A stretch of 26,075 nucleotides of DNA from CAYOBW01 sp964402115 (GCA_964402115.1 CAYOBW010000080.1:1-26075); one strand, 5' to 3'; counted from the first letter of the stretch, positions 13,738-24,465 are shown. Translations and numbers: made by a program. The notes: generated from the sequence alone by a model not told the origin.

Positions 13738-16700
13738 ATGACACCGATCGGCATCGAGAACGATTTGCGGCGGGTGGGACGGACGCTGCGGGGCTGGGAA
13801 ACCAGTCGTCGCCTGCAGTTCTGGGCCGCCCTCGTCGCCGTGACGCTGTGCGTCGCGGGCCTGGCGGACTACGGGCTGCAGTTCACGCGCTTCGGGCGTC
13901 TGCTGGCCGCGGCCCTGGTCGCCGCCGTGGCCGGCGCCGGCCTCTGGCGCTTCCGCGCGGCCGCGGCGCGGCGCTTCACGGTCGAAGGCGTGGCAGCCGA
14001 GGTCGAGCGGGCCTTTCCGGCCCTCGACAACCACCTCATCAACTACCTGCAGTTCGCCGAGGCCCACGACCAGGACCCCTTCAAACAGGCCTATGTCTCC
14101 CAGGGCGTGCCGCAGTGGTCCGTCGTGCGCGTGGACGAGATGAAGAACCGCAAGCTGCACCAGCGCGTGCTGCTCGGCTGCCTGGCTGCGCTGCTCCTGC
14201 TCGCCGCGCCTTTCGCGTTCCTCCAGGCCAAGTGGTTCGTCTGCCTGGGGCGGGTCGTGAACCCCTTCTCGAACGTCATGCCGGTGTGCGCCACGCACAT
14301 CCTCGCCGTCCAGCCCGGCGACACGCGCATCGTGCAGGGCACGGACCTGCCGGTGAAATGCGTGGTCAGCGGCCGCGCGACCCACCGCGTCCATCTCGAT
14401 GTCAAGTCCGCCGACGGCACGCGCTCGACCTACGACCTGGGCCGCGTCGGACAGGCGCCGGACGGGGCCGTCCGCCACCGCCTGAACAAGATCGCCACCG
14501 CCACCCAGTACCGCTTTCGCGCGGGCGATGCGCCCAATCCGCGCTGGTACACGATCGAGACCAAGCCCCCGCTCGCCTTCACGACCGTCTCCGTCGTCGT
14601 CACCCCGCCGGCCTACACCCGCCTGAAGCCGCGCACGTTCGACGCGCTGAGCGAGTCGCTGGACATTCCCGAGGGTTCGCAGCTCGACGCGACCGTGAGC
14701 TGCAACTTCCCGCTCTCCAACGCCACCGCGCGCGCCGGCACCGAGCCGCCCGTCACACTCCAGCGCGCCGGCACCGAGCGCACGTATGCCGGGGCTCTCG
14801 CGTTCCGCAAGGGCGCCGCCTTCATCGTGCACGCCACGGCCTATGACGGTGACACGGCGGAGTGCGCCATCAATGCCCGCCTGCTCCCGGACGCGCCCCC
14901 CGTCATCCAGATCACCTCACCCGCGGCCCGCACGGTCCTCGCGCCCAACGGCATCCCCGCCATCCAGTTCGCCGTGGCGGACGACTACGGCCTGGCCACG
15001 GTCACCGTCGAGCGCGCCTCCATCGGCGACGCCAAGGAGTCCAGCCGCGCCACGCTGCAGAGCTGGACCCCCGCCAACCCGCGCGAGTTCACGCAGAGCT
15101 GGAAGGACGAGACCCCGCGGCCCCGCGATGCCGGCACGCTGGCCTTCTACGTCGTCGCGCGCGACAACTGCCCGCTCGGCCCCCGCGTGACGCGCTCCAA
15201 GCCGATCCTCTTCGACTCCGTCAGCCTGGCCAAGGCCTCCAACATGCAGGCCAACGAACACGCCAAGGCCGACTCCACGATCCAGACGCTCATCGAGATG
15301 CAGCGCGCGAACCTCGAGGCCACCAAGGGGCTGCGCGACACGCTGGACAGCGAGGCGCCGTGGAAGTCCGCGGGCGGCCAGCAGGTCGCCATCCGCAACC
15401 TCACCGACACCCTGCTCCAGACCGCCAAGCGCGCGCTGGGCGGGCTCGGCCCAACGCTCGAGCAGCTGCGCCGGGAGGAGATGACGCGCGTCATCGCCCT
15501 GCTCGAGCAGGGGCCGGCGGCCGCCGCCTCCGCGCGCCCCCCGCTCGCGGAGGCCGCCGTGGCGTGCGAGGAGACCATCCTGCGCAAGCTGACCTATGCC
15601 AGCGCCGCCGTGGACCAGACGCAGCGGCAGCGGGCCGCGGCAGGCCTCGTGGCCCTGCTCAAGGCGCTGATCAAGACCCAGTCCACGCTCCTCGCCAGCA
15701 CCCAGGCCTTCGTGAAGCAGAACACGCCCGGCAGCGCCGGGCTCGTGGACCAGCAGGACCGCCTCGCGGGCGACGTCAGCGAGTTCGTCGCCGCCTGCCG
15801 CCGCGAGGCGCCCACGCTGGAGACCAGCGACCCGGCCTTTGCCAAGCTCGTGCTCCAGGTGGCCGACCTCTGCGATGCACGCGGCGTGCGCCAGGACATG
15901 CTCAAGGCCGCCGAGCTGCTCGAAACCAACTCCGCGGCCCAGGCCGCCCCGTTCCAGGAGAAGGCGCTGAAGACGCTGGCGGAGCTGGACGAAATGCTCA
16001 ACCGCGCCGCGACGGCCTCCGCCGAAGAGCGGCTCGCCGAGATGCGCGAGGCGCTGAAGGACGCCTCCGACCGCATGCAGAAGATCCGCGAGCTGGAAAC
16101 GAAGCTCCTCGATGCCATGAAGCTGACGGAGATCCAGAAGGACCGCTCCGACCAGGAGGAGGATCTGCTCGAGAGCGAAATCGCGGAGATGAAGGCGAAG
16201 CTCAAGGAGGCGCTGCTCCAGATCCCACGCGACCTGCAGATCTACCCGGAGCTGTCCGTCGCCAACGAGCTGATCGAAGACGTCTACCAGGTCTTCGAGG
16301 AGGTCCACCAGGCGGAAGGCTCCGAAGCCATGACCGGGGATTCGGCCCAGGAGATCGGCGTGCTGAAGCCCGACGAACTGATCGAGGGCATGAAGAAGGC
16401 CGAGGGGCGCATGGACGACATGGAGATGTGGCTGGGCGACAAGCCCGACGCCGTCAAGTGGAACGCGGAGGCGTTCGACAAGGAAGAGCAGCCGATGATG
16501 GCGCTGGGAGCGCTGCCGGCCGCGGCGGAGGACCTTATCGGCGACCTGCTCAAGGAGTCGGAGTCCCTCAACCAGGAGACGGACGACTCCGCGGTGAATC
16601 TCTCCGTGCCGGACTTCGCACCCGGCTGGGAGGTCGCGGAAGGCCCGATGGCCTCCTACGGCGCGCAGGGCAAGTCGGGCAACCAGCGCCCCGACCACAA

Positions 16701-17319
16701 GGAGCAGAGCGGCCGCTCGATCGTCGGCCGTGAAGGCCAGGCCATCGGCGAGACGGCCGCCGGCTCCGGCACCATCGGCGAGGGCGACAAGAACATCGAG
16801 AACCGCATCACGCCCGAGCCCCTGCAAAGCGGCCAGGTGCAGGCCGACGGCGAGGCGCACGAGAACGCCACGGGCGGCGGCAAGCAGGCCTCCGGCAACG
16901 CCGACGAGAAGGGCATGGCCGGCGCCGGTTCGAACCGCCGCATGGACGCCGCCGCGCCCGGCTCCGTCGAGGGGCTCGAGTCCCTGCTGGCGAAGACCCA
17001 GGCCGCGCACGTCAAGGCGTCGCTCATGAATCTGCGCACGGACTCCCTCTCCGAGGCCGCCCACCATATGCGGCAGGCCAGCGACGCCATCTCCCACGGC
17101 CTGCCCATCCTCGAGGTGCGCGAGTACCAGCGGCGCGCCGTGGCCTCGCTCAAGCGGGCCAAGACCGAGCTCGATTCCGGCGTCGTGACGTCCATCGACG
17201 AGGGTCCCGCGCCGGCCGCGCCGCTCGAAGATGCGACGGACGAGGGCAACGACGAGGCCCCGCCCACCTACCGGGACCTGGTTGCGGAGTATTTCAAGTC
17301 GCTCAGCGAATCGTTCTGA
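13738..17319 (+). CDS. Large DUF4175-like membrane and coiled-coil protein
   Basis: The 1193-residue product resembles DUF4175-type proteins found in MoxR/VWA loci. It has three N-terminal membrane helices (about 28-46, 53-71, 144-163) separated by a short soluble segment. A large region of beta-sandwich domains follows (about 180-500, with VVVTPPAYTRL and the VADDYGLATVTVE motif near residue 411). A long alpha-helical and coiled-coil region lies at about 500-950, with its most regular heptads around 760-830. A Gly/Asn/Glu-rich, probably disordered linker spans about 975-1075 (GNQRPDHKEQSGRS, GEGDKNIENR). A final helical domain ends at SLSESF. The start has a ggagg Shine-Dalgarno. It is by far the largest gene of the cluster and the likely structural scaffold of the complex. 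Confidence 0.83.
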   Translation: MTPIGIENDLRRVGRTLRGWETSRRLQFWAALVAVTLCVAGLADYGLQFTRFGRLLAAALVAAVAGAGLWRFRAAAARRFTVEGVAAEVERAFPALDNHLINYLQFAEAHDQDPFKQAYVSQGVPQWSVVRVDEMKNRKLHQRVLLGCLAALLLLAAPFAFLQAKWFVCLGRVVNPFSNVMPVCATHILAVQPGDTRIVQGTDLPVKCVVSGRATHRVHLDVKSADGTRSTYDLGRVGQAPDGAVRHRLNKIATATQYRFRAGDAPNPRWYTIETKPPLAFTTVSVVVTPPAYTRLKPRTFDALSESLDIPEGSQLDATVSCNFPLSNATARAGTEPPVTLQRAGTERTYAGALAFRKGAAFIVHATAYDGDTAECAINARLLPDAPPVIQITSPAARTVLAPNGIPAIQFAVADDYGLATVTVERASIGDAKESSRATLQSWTPANPREFTQSWKDETPRPRDAGTLAFYVVARDNCPLGPRVTRSKPILFDSVSLAKASNMQANEHAKADSTIQTLIEMQRANLEATKGLRDTLDSEAPWKSAGGQQVAIRNLTDTLLQTAKRALGGLGPTLEQLRREEMTRVIALLEQGPAAAASARPPLAEAAVACEETILRKLTYASAAVDQTQRQRAAAGLVALLKALIKTQSTLLASTQAFVKQNTPGSAGLVDQQDRLAGDVSEFVAACRREAPTLETSDPAFAKLVLQVADLCDARGVRQDMLKAAELLETNSAAQAAPFQEKALKTLAELDEMLNRAATASAEERLAEMREALKDASDRMQKIRELETKLLDAMKLTEIQKDRSDQEEDLLESEIAEMKAKLKEALLQIPRDLQIYPELSVANELIEDVYQVFEEVHQAEGSEAMTGDSAQEIGVLKPDELIEGMKKAEGRMDDMEMWLGDKPDAVKWNAEAFDKEEQPMMALGALPAAAEDLIGDLLKESESLNQETDDSAVNLSVPDFAPGWEVAEGPMASYGAQGKSGNQRPDHKEQSGRSIVGREGQAIGETAAGSGTIGEGDKNIENRITPEPLQSGQVQADGEAHENATGGGKQASGNADEKGMAGAGSNRRMDAAAPGSVEGLESLLAKTQAAHVKASLMNLRTDSLSEAAHHMRQASDAISHGLPILEVREYQRRAVASLKRAKTELDSGVVTSIDEGPAPAAPLEDATDEGNDEAPPTYRDLVAEYFKSLSESF

Positions 17320-17341
17320 GCGGCGGCGAAGGATGCACGGC

Positions 17342-19678
17342 ATGACGGCAGAACATCCAGGGTTGGCGGCACGCGACACGCGCGCGCAGGGGGCGGGCGC
17401 CCGGCTCCGCGCCGGCTTGCTGACCCTCGCCCTGCCCCTCGCGCTGCCCCTGGCGGCGCGCGCGGCGGGCCCGGCCTGGGCGGTGGAGCAGGCCACGCAC
17501 CGCCTTCACGTTCGCGTGGTCGCGGCGCCCAGTCAGCCTGCCGCCGGCGTGCTGCTCACCATCCCCGACGGCGGCCTGCTACCCACACCGGCGCCCGCCT
17601 TCACGGTCGTGGACGACAAAGGCCAGCGGCTGCCGGACGGCTGCCTGTGGTACGATCCGGAGCGCGCGTGCGTGATCGTCTTCGGCACGCCCGCCGGCGG
17701 CAGCGCCTGGGTCTACGCCGGGCGGATGCCGAAGATCCAGCCGTGGACGCAAACCGCCAACCTGCTGCCCGGACCGTTCGCCATCATCGAACCCGGCGCC
17801 GCGGATATCCGGGATGCGTACCGGCTCGGCCGCCAGTTCCCCCTCGGCAAGGGCACCTTCTTCGAGCGTCTCGCGGGCATTGAACTCGGCGCCGTCCCCA
17901 GCGGCCTGGCGGGGCGCTTCGCGGACTACGTGGTCGGCTACGTGCAGCCCGTTCGTCCCGGCCGCACCTGGGTGGCCGTCGAGCCCTCGGGGGGCGGCAC
18001 GATGGAGGTGCACGTGGACGGGCGCAAGCTCGCCCCCGAGCGCGGCTTCCCGCAGCTTGCCGGCGCCGTCGGGCAGTGGGTGGCGCTCACGAACCGCCCC
18101 GCGCAGGTGCAGATCTACACGCACCGCCCCAATGAGAACGCCCGTCTCCGCCTGGCGTGGAACCCGCCCGGCACGCCGCAGGGCGAGCTCGGCGGCGCCA
18201 ATCCCAAGCACGAGGGGCAGCCCATGTGGGCGGCGCGCCCGCTCAAGGCCGAGGAGTGCCTCCGTTCGGGCACGGCCGAGATCCTGTCGATCGAGCGCCG
18301 GGACGGCCTGCCCGTGGCCCTCTTCACCATGGAGCCGCTGCACTACCTCTGGCTGGCGGCCGAGAAACCCCTGCTGCTGTATCGTTTCAAGGCCCGCACC
18401 AGCGACAATCCGGAGCAGGCCGCCTACACGTGGGACTTCGGCAACGGCGTCCAGCTGGCCGGCCCCCGGGAGATCTTCTGGACGGTGGAGGGCATGGACA
18501 CGGCGCGCATCACGCTCCGCGTCCGCGCCAACAACAAGGAGTCCGCGGCCACCCTGTCCCTGCTGGCCTTCTGCCATGGCGACCGCAAGGCCAACATCAA
18601 CAACGCCGAGCAGCGCGGCCAGTACCGCGCGGCCCTGCTCGCGCAAGTGCGGGCCACCCCCGCCAACCGGGCGCCCGCGGCCGCCTGGAATGGCAGCGTG
18701 TGGGACGTCTTCAACAACGTGATCGCCCCCGGCGAGGGCGCCGACCTCGTCAAGGAGATAGCCACGCGCAACTGGGAGTTCACGGCCCAGCGGCTCGAGC
18801 CGCTCGTGCGCTGGCGCATCGAGGACCTCCACTATGCCGCCAGCGTGCCGCAGAACGCGGCGGCCGCCAGCGCCTGGATCACCGCCGTCCAACGCTACGA
18901 GAAGGACCGGGTGCGCCAGCCCGAGTGGCAGATTCGACGGGCCGAGATGCTGATGTACTACCAGCCCGACCTCCCCGGCGCCAGGCGCATCCTGCAGACC
19001 GTGGCCGCCTCGGACACGCCACTCGCCGCCCGGGCGCGGGTGCGGCTGGGAGACATCGCGTTCCTCGAGGGCGACATCAATGCCGCCGCCCGCCTTTACG
19101 GCGAGGTGCAGGGCGCCGTGCGCTACGACAAGATCGGCACGCAAGCCGAGCGCACGGAGCTGCAGAAGAACCTGGCCCGCTCCAAGGAGGAGCTGCGCGC
19201 CCAGCGGGACCGCCGCCGTTCGCTGCGCACCTCCATCCGCCCTGCCACCCCCGTGGCCGACTGGCGGGTCGGCGCCATCCGCGACACCTCCATGTCGGAG
19301 ACCACGATGAACCTCGTGCGCCAGCACGCCTACGACGATGCCGCCGACTCCCTCGCCGACTGGGAGGAGGAGTTCCCGCTGAGCAAGATTTCAGGGGACT
19401 TCATCGTCGTCGAAGCCGCCTATCTCACCGCCACCGGCGACTTCGTCCGCTCCGGGCGCACGCTCGCGGCCTATTGCCAGTCCGCCGAGGTCACGAACTA
19501 CCTGCCCGACGCCATGACCCTTGCCCTGCGCTGCATGCTGGAAACGAAGGCGCCCGCGGACGAGGTGCGCAAGTTCGCGGACAACATGAAGAAGCGGTTC
19601 AAGTTCCACCCCATCGGCGCCGACGTGGACCGGCTGCTCGAGGATATGCGGCGCGACATCCAGGCCCGCGGAAAGTGA
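17342..19678 (+). CDS. Secreted protein with PKD-like domain and C-terminal TPR-like helices
   Basis: A 778-residue exported protein, not assigned to a named family. The signal peptide has a long N-region and ends near residue 42 (AARAAG). The first 340 residues are beta-rich, with a PA14- or CBM-like feel (GRTWVAVEPSGGGTMEVHVDGRKL). A PKD-like segment lies near residue 361 (YTWDFGNGVQLAGP, compared with the usual WDFGDG). Residues about 480-770 are alpha-helical with TPR-like repeats (ARRILQTVAASDTPL, RLGDIAFLEGDINAAARLYGEV). The start at 17342 is chosen over an ATG at 17333 because aagga then lies 8 bases upstream. It follows the DUF4175-like gene by 22 bases. It is probably a periplasmic or surface scaffold protein of the same machine. 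Confidence 0.78.
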   Translation: MTAEHPGLAARDTRAQGAGARLRAGLLTLALPLALPLAARAAGPAWAVEQATHRLHVRVVAAPSQPAAGVLLTIPDGGLLPTPAPAFTVVDDKGQRLPDGCLWYDPERACVIVFGTPAGGSAWVYAGRMPKIQPWTQTANLLPGPFAIIEPGAADIRDAYRLGRQFPLGKGTFFERLAGIELGAVPSGLAGRFADYVVGYVQPVRPGRTWVAVEPSGGGTMEVHVDGRKLAPERGFPQLAGAVGQWVALTNRPAQVQIYTHRPNENARLRLAWNPPGTPQGELGGANPKHEGQPMWAARPLKAEECLRSGTAEILSIERRDGLPVALFTMEPLHYLWLAAEKPLLLYRFKARTSDNPEQAAYTWDFGNGVQLAGPREIFWTVEGMDTARITLRVRANNKESAATLSLLAFCHGDRKANINNAEQRGQYRAALLAQVRATPANRAPAAAWNGSVWDVFNNVIAPGEGADLVKEIATRNWEFTAQRLEPLVRWRIEDLHYAASVPQNAAAASAWITAVQRYEKDRVRQPEWQIRRAEMLMYYQPDLPGARRILQTVAASDTPLAARARVRLGDIAFLEGDINAAARLYGEVQGAVRYDKIGTQAERTELQKNLARSKEELRAQRDRRRSLRTSIRPATPVADWRVGAIRDTSMSETTMNLVRQHAYDDAADSLADWEEEFPLSKISGDFIVVEAAYLTATGDFVRSGRTLAAYCQSAEVTNYLPDAMTLALRCMLETKAPADEVRKFADNMKKRFKFHPIGADVDRLLEDMRRDIQARGK

Positions 19679-19683
19679 GCACC

Positions 19684-20433
19684 ATGCACCGACAACGCCT
19701 TTCTGTCCCGGCGGCCCTGCTCCTGCTCGCGCTCGCGAGCGCACCCGCCCGCGCCCAGGTCGGCCAGTCCAAGTACCTCTACACCGCTCCGGACCCGGCG
19801 GCGAGCGGGGGGCTGAGAGGCACCGTGCCCGCGTCCGAGGCGGGACTGGCCGCCGTTCTCGCACTTCCTCCGGACGAGCCCCGCTTCGTTTACAAAGCCA
19901 CGCTCAGCGGCCCGTCCTTCGCCTTCACCGGCCTGCCCGCCCGCAAGTACGACCTGGTCGTTGTCTGCGGGGACGCCGTCTACGAGGGGCTGAATCTCCA
20001 CCGCGAGGCGAGCACGCTGACCCCCGCGGACACGGCGGCGATCGGCACGATCATCGACAAGACCGAGCCGTTCTTCAACGAGAAGACCATCCACCGCGTC
20101 CTGGGCAAGACCGGCAAGATGGAGGGGCAGGCCCGCGCTTTCTGCACGTTCCTGCGCTCGAAGTCCGCGCTCGGCTTCTTCGATGGCAAGGAGTATACGG
20201 ACCACCGGCGCTCGTTGAAACTCGTCCTGCTCGAGGACGTCGGGCCCAGCTGGCAGGTTGCCCGCACGCGCGAGATCTTCGTCCTGCAGGTCAAGCCCGG
20301 CACCGGGCACATCAGGCACGTCTACGCACCCGGCCTGGGCGGTATCCGCGTGGTGGACAGCGTGAAGGACATGGGCGTGGTCAAGTTCGACGGGCAGACG
20401 CAGGCGGCAGCGGATCAGGCAAAAGGCAGGTAG
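19684..20433 (+). CDS. Small secreted protein with carboxypeptidase-regulatory-like strand pattern
   Basis: A 249-residue exported protein. The signal peptide is MHRQRLSVPAALLLLALASA, cleaved near ARAQ. The mature N-terminus (about 40-95) has the pattern of a transthyretin-like or carboxypeptidase-regulatory domain: GGLRGTVPASEAG, then FAFTGLPARKYDLVVVCGD. The rest is mixed, with a helix-rich middle (KTIHRVLGKTGKMEGQARAF) and C-terminal strands. I do not recognise a specific family. An in-frame GTG at 19675 overlaps the upstream TGA in the GTGA manner used elsewhere in this cluster and is a real alternative start; I preferred the ATG because GGAAAG is at a better distance. A 71-base gap with no evident promoter separates it from the MoxR gene. 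Confidence 0.7.
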   Translation: MHRQRLSVPAALLLLALASAPARAQVGQSKYLYTAPDPAASGGLRGTVPASEAGLAAVLALPPDEPRFVYKATLSGPSFAFTGLPARKYDLVVVCGDAVYEGLNLHREASTLTPADTAAIGTIIDKTEPFFNEKTIHRVLGKTGKMEGQARAFCTFLRSKSALGFFDGKEYTDHRRSLKLVLLEDVGPSWQVARTREIFVLQVKPGTGHIRHVYAPGLGGIRVVDSVKDMGVVKFDGQTQAAADQAKGR

Positions 20434-20504
20434 CCCTGCCGGTCCCGCACCGTGGCGCGCGGCACGGCCGGGGCGGATTGACGACAGGAAAGGGAGACGA
20501 CAGC

Positions 20505-21887
<1,383 letters not shown>

Positions 21888-21899
21888 CAGCGGGCCGGG

Positions 21900-22895
21900 C
21901 TAGAAAGCGCCGAAGAAGATGCTCGTGAACGTCGTGATGGGCGCCGTCTCGCGGAAATCGTCCACGGCGCACCGGACTTCGCCGAGGATCTCCTCGACCT
22001 GCCGGTAAAGCTTGTCGTCGTTGACCAGCCGCCCCAGCAAGCCCTCGCCGCGCTCGATCTTCGCCGTGATCGCCTTCACGGACGCGACGGTTTCGGAGAC
22101 ATCCTTGTAGAGTTGATCGTCGTTGGAGAGAAGCTTCCCGAGCGTCCCCTCGCCCTTCTCCAGGCGCTCGGCCACACCTTTCAGCGAAGCCACCGTGGCC
22201 GTCAGGTCCTTGTGCAGGTCATCCTCCGTGAGCAGCTTGCCCAGCGTGCCTTCGCCCCGCTCGAGACGCTCGGCCACATGCCGGAGCGCCGTCACCCCGT
22301 TGGTCAGCTGGCGGTACAGCGTATCGTCCGTCAGCAGCCGGCCCAGCGTGCCTTCGCCGGTATTCAGGCGCTCCGTGATGCGCCGCAGGTTCTCCGTGGC
22401 CTCGCGGATGTTGACCACGATACCGCCCTCGAACAACTCGTGCTTCAGCGAGTTGACGATCTTCGCCGCGTCGTCCATCAGGTCGTACGCATCCGCGCCA
22501 CGAAACAGCGTGTTGCCCGGCAGCACGGGCGCGCTCTCAGGCCCCTGCTCGATCTGCAGGCAGCGCCCGCCCAGCATCGACGTGGAGACCACGCGGATCA
22601 CGTACCCCGTGTGCACGGCGACCGGCGTATCCAGCAGCGCCTGCACGTGCACCCCATCCGGCTGCAGCGCCAGCAGGCTGACCTTCCCCATCGGCATCCC
22701 GCGCACGACCACATTGTCGCCCTCGCGCAAGCCCATGACGTCCTTGAACACCGCTTCAAACGGCGTCTTCTCCGCAAACAGGCTGTGCGACGAGAGGACC
22801 ACCGTGAAGATTCCCAGCCCCACCATCACCGCCACCATGAAGGCGCCTACCGCCACCTCCATGGCCAGCAGATGCCGCGCTCCCTTGTCTTTCAT
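21900..22895 (-). CDS. MCE-domain (MlaD-like) lipid-transport protein with four C-terminal repeats
   Basis: The substrate-binding or tunnel subunit of an Mla-type ABC lipid transporter, anchored in the inner membrane. It has 331 residues: one N-terminal membrane helix (about 12-34), an MCE domain (about 43-120, with VMGLREGDNVVVRGMPMGKV and the STSMLGG turn), then an alpha-helical part. The helical part holds four repeats of about 34 residues at 175-197, 209-231, 243-266 and 278-300, each of the form ER-L-x-x-GEG-TLG-[RK]-LL-x-[DE]D followed by LY[RK]. The ATG overlaps the upstream ATPase stop by 4 bases (ATGA) and has AAAGGA upstream; a TTG at 22913 is a less likely start. The similar helical repeats in other MCE proteins may extend the tunnel in the periplasm. 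Confidence 0.9.
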   Translation of the reverse strand: MKDKGARHLLAMEVAVGAFMVAVMVGLGIFTVVLSSHSLFAEKTPFEAVFKDVMGLREGDNVVVRGMPMGKVSLLALQPDGVHVQALLDTPVAVHTGYVIRVVSTSMLGGRCLQIEQGPESAPVLPGNTLFRGADAYDLMDDAAKIVNSLKHELFEGGIVVNIREATENLRRITERLNTGEGTLGRLLTDDTLYRQLTNGVTALRHVAERLERGEGTLGKLLTEDDLHKDLTATVASLKGVAERLEKGEGTLGKLLSNDDQLYKDVSETVASVKAITAKIERGEGLLGRLVNDDKLYRQVEEILGEVRCAVDDFRETAPITTFTSIFFGAF

Positions 22896-23653
22896 TGCCC
22901 GGTCCTTTCCCAAGCCCCGCGCACCGTGATGAACTGCGAGGCCAAGAACGCCTGCACTTCCGGTTCGGTCGAGGCGATAAACTCCTGCGGTGTCGCCAAT
23001 TCCACGACGCGGCCGCTATGCAACATGGCGATCCGCGTCCCGATCGAGAGCGCGCTGTGCAGGTCATGCGTCACGACGATGCTGGTCACCCCCAAGTCCT
23101 TGCGCATCTGCTCGATCAGCGTATCGATCGTGCGCGACGTCACGGGGTCGAGCCCCGACGTCGGCTCGTCGTACAACACGATTTCCGGTTCCATGATGAT
23201 CGCCCGGGCCAGGCCCGCGCGCTTGCGCATGCCGCCGGAGATCTCGGAGGGGCGCTTCTCCATATCCCCCCCCAGTTCCACCCGCGCCAGAGTCTCCGCC
23301 ACGCGCCGCTGGATTTCGGCCTCGCCCAGGCGCGTCTTCTCGCGCAGCGGCAGGGCCACATTCTCCGCCACCGTCAACCACTCGAGCAGCGCGCCGCCCT
23401 GGAAGAGGTAGCCGAACCGCGAACGGATCCGCTCCAGGTTGCGCCCGTGCGCGCGACTGACGATATCGTCGCCCACGTACACATTCCCCTCGTCCGGCGT
23501 CATCAGCCGCACCATGTGCTTGAGCGTAACGCTCTTGCCCGTGCCCGAGGGACCGACGATGACGAAAGTCTCGCCTTTGACGACCTCGTACGAGACGCCG
23601 TCCAGCACGCGGCGCCCGCTCAGAGTCTTGACCACGTTTTCGAATCGTATCAT
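22892..23653 (-). CDS. mlaF: Mla-type ABC transporter ATP-binding protein
   Basis: Cytoplasmic ATPase subunit of the Mla/MCE phospholipid transporter. All ABC motifs are intact in the 253-residue protein: Walker A GPSGTGKS (34-41), Q-loop FQGGALLEWLTVAENVALPL (Q85), signature ISGGMRKRAGLARA (138-151), Walker B IVLYDEPTSGLDP (D162, E163) and the H-loop VVTHD (H196). The GGALLEWLTVAENVALPL stretch and SGGMRKRAGLARA are characteristic of the MlaF/Ttg2A subfamily and separate it from other ABC ATPases. The start overlaps the stop of mlaE by one base (TAATG) and the end overlaps the MCE gene by four, so the three genes are tightly coupled. Confidence 0.95.
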   Translation of the reverse strand: MIRFENVVKTLSGRRVLDGVSYEVVKGETFVIVGPSGTGKSVTLKHMVRLMTPDEGNVYVGDDIVSRAHGRNLERIRSRFGYLFQGGALLEWLTVAENVALPLREKTRLGEAEIQRRVAETLARVELGGDMEKRPSEISGGMRKRAGLARAIIMEPEIVLYDEPTSGLDPVTSRTIDTLIEQMRKDLGVTSIVVTHDLHSALSIGTRIAMLHSGRVVELATPQEFIASTEPEVQAFLASQFITVRGAWERTGQ

Positions 23654-24465
23654 TACACGTAAAACAAGCGCGTTACGAAATACCCCGACACCAGGACCAG
23701 CAGGAACGACGTGATCACCGATTTGCGTGTCGCGAGGCCCACGCCCACGGCGCCCTGCGTGGTTGAGAAGCCCTCGTGGCAGGCCACGGTGGTGATGATG
23801 ATCCCGAACAGGAACGCCTTCAGCAAGCCCACGTAGAGATCCTTGGTGTCGGCATAGCGAATGGCGTTATCCCAGTACGACGACCACGCCACGTTCAGCT
23901 GCGTCATCCCCACGAGCCCGCCCCCCAGCACGCCCATGATGCAGGTGTAGAACGCCAGCAGGGGCGTCATCACGGCCATGGCGACCAGCCGGGGCGTCAC
24001 GAGGAAGCGCACGGGGTTGATGGACATGATCTCCAGGGCCGCAACCTCTTCCGAGACGACCATCGTGCCGATTTGCGCCGCGATGGAGGAACCGACGCAC
24101 GCGGCCAGGATCAGGCCGGTCATGAACGGTCCCATCTCGCGCAGCATCGAAACCATGACCGCCGTGCCGATGTTCACCTCCTGGTTGAACTTCCGCAGCT
24201 CCAGGCCGGTCTGCAGGGCCAGGATCATCCCGGTGAAGACGGCCACGACGGTTATGACGCCGAGGCTCTTGATGCCCGCGACGTACATCTTGGACACGAC
24301 TTCGCGCCGGGCGCGGGTCGTGACCATGTGCGGCAAATAGAGGAGCGCCTCCAGCAGCATCAGCGTGGCACGCCCGGTGGCCCGGCAGGTAAAGACCAGC
24401 CGCCGCCCCAGGCGCCCCAGCGCCGTCCACGAAGGTGGAAAATGCTCTGGTTCGGGTGAGCGCAT
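23653..24465 (-). CDS. mlaE: Mla-type ABC transporter permease
   Basis: Inner-membrane permease of the Mla/MCE lipid transport system, 270 residues, the expected length. It contains about five membrane helices and the family's conserved features: the amphipathic N-terminal segment, VAVFTGMILALQTGLELRKF (about 80-99), LREMGPFMTGLILAACVGSS (about 108-127), the ALEIMSINPVRFLVTPRLVA coupling segment (about 144-163) and FGIIITTVACHEGF (about 225-238). The MGP and EIMSINPVRFL strings are strong MlaE/YrbE signatures. The ATG overlaps the stop of the upstream repeat-protein gene by one base (TGATG). MlaB- and MlaC-like genes are not next to it, so the system appears to be the reduced type found in many non-proteobacterial diderms. 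Confidence 0.94.
   Translation of the reverse strand: MRSPEPEHFPPSWTALGRLGRRLVFTCRATGRATLMLLEALLYLPHMVTTRARREVVSKMYVAGIKSLGVITVVAVFTGMILALQTGLELRKFNQEVNIGTAVMVSMLREMGPFMTGLILAACVGSSIAAQIGTMVVSEEVAALEIMSINPVRFLVTPRLVAMAVMTPLLAFYTCIMGVLGGGLVGMTQLNVAWSSYWDNAIRYADTKDLYVGLLKAFLFGIIITTVACHEGFSTTQGAVGVGLATRKSVITSFLLVLVSGYFVTRLFYV

Noticed and set aside
14917..17496. Minus-strand open frame of 859 codons opposite the DUF4175-like gene
   Set aside because: It mirrors the plus-strand coding frame, a common effect of high third-position GC, and is rich in Arg/Gly/Leu without a recognisable domain. The plus-strand reading has clear domains and a Shine-Dalgarno.
21997..22395. Regularly spaced repeats that might suggest a CRISPR array
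   Set aside because: They are about 102-105 bases apart, imperfect, and encode the helical repeats of the MCE protein in frame.
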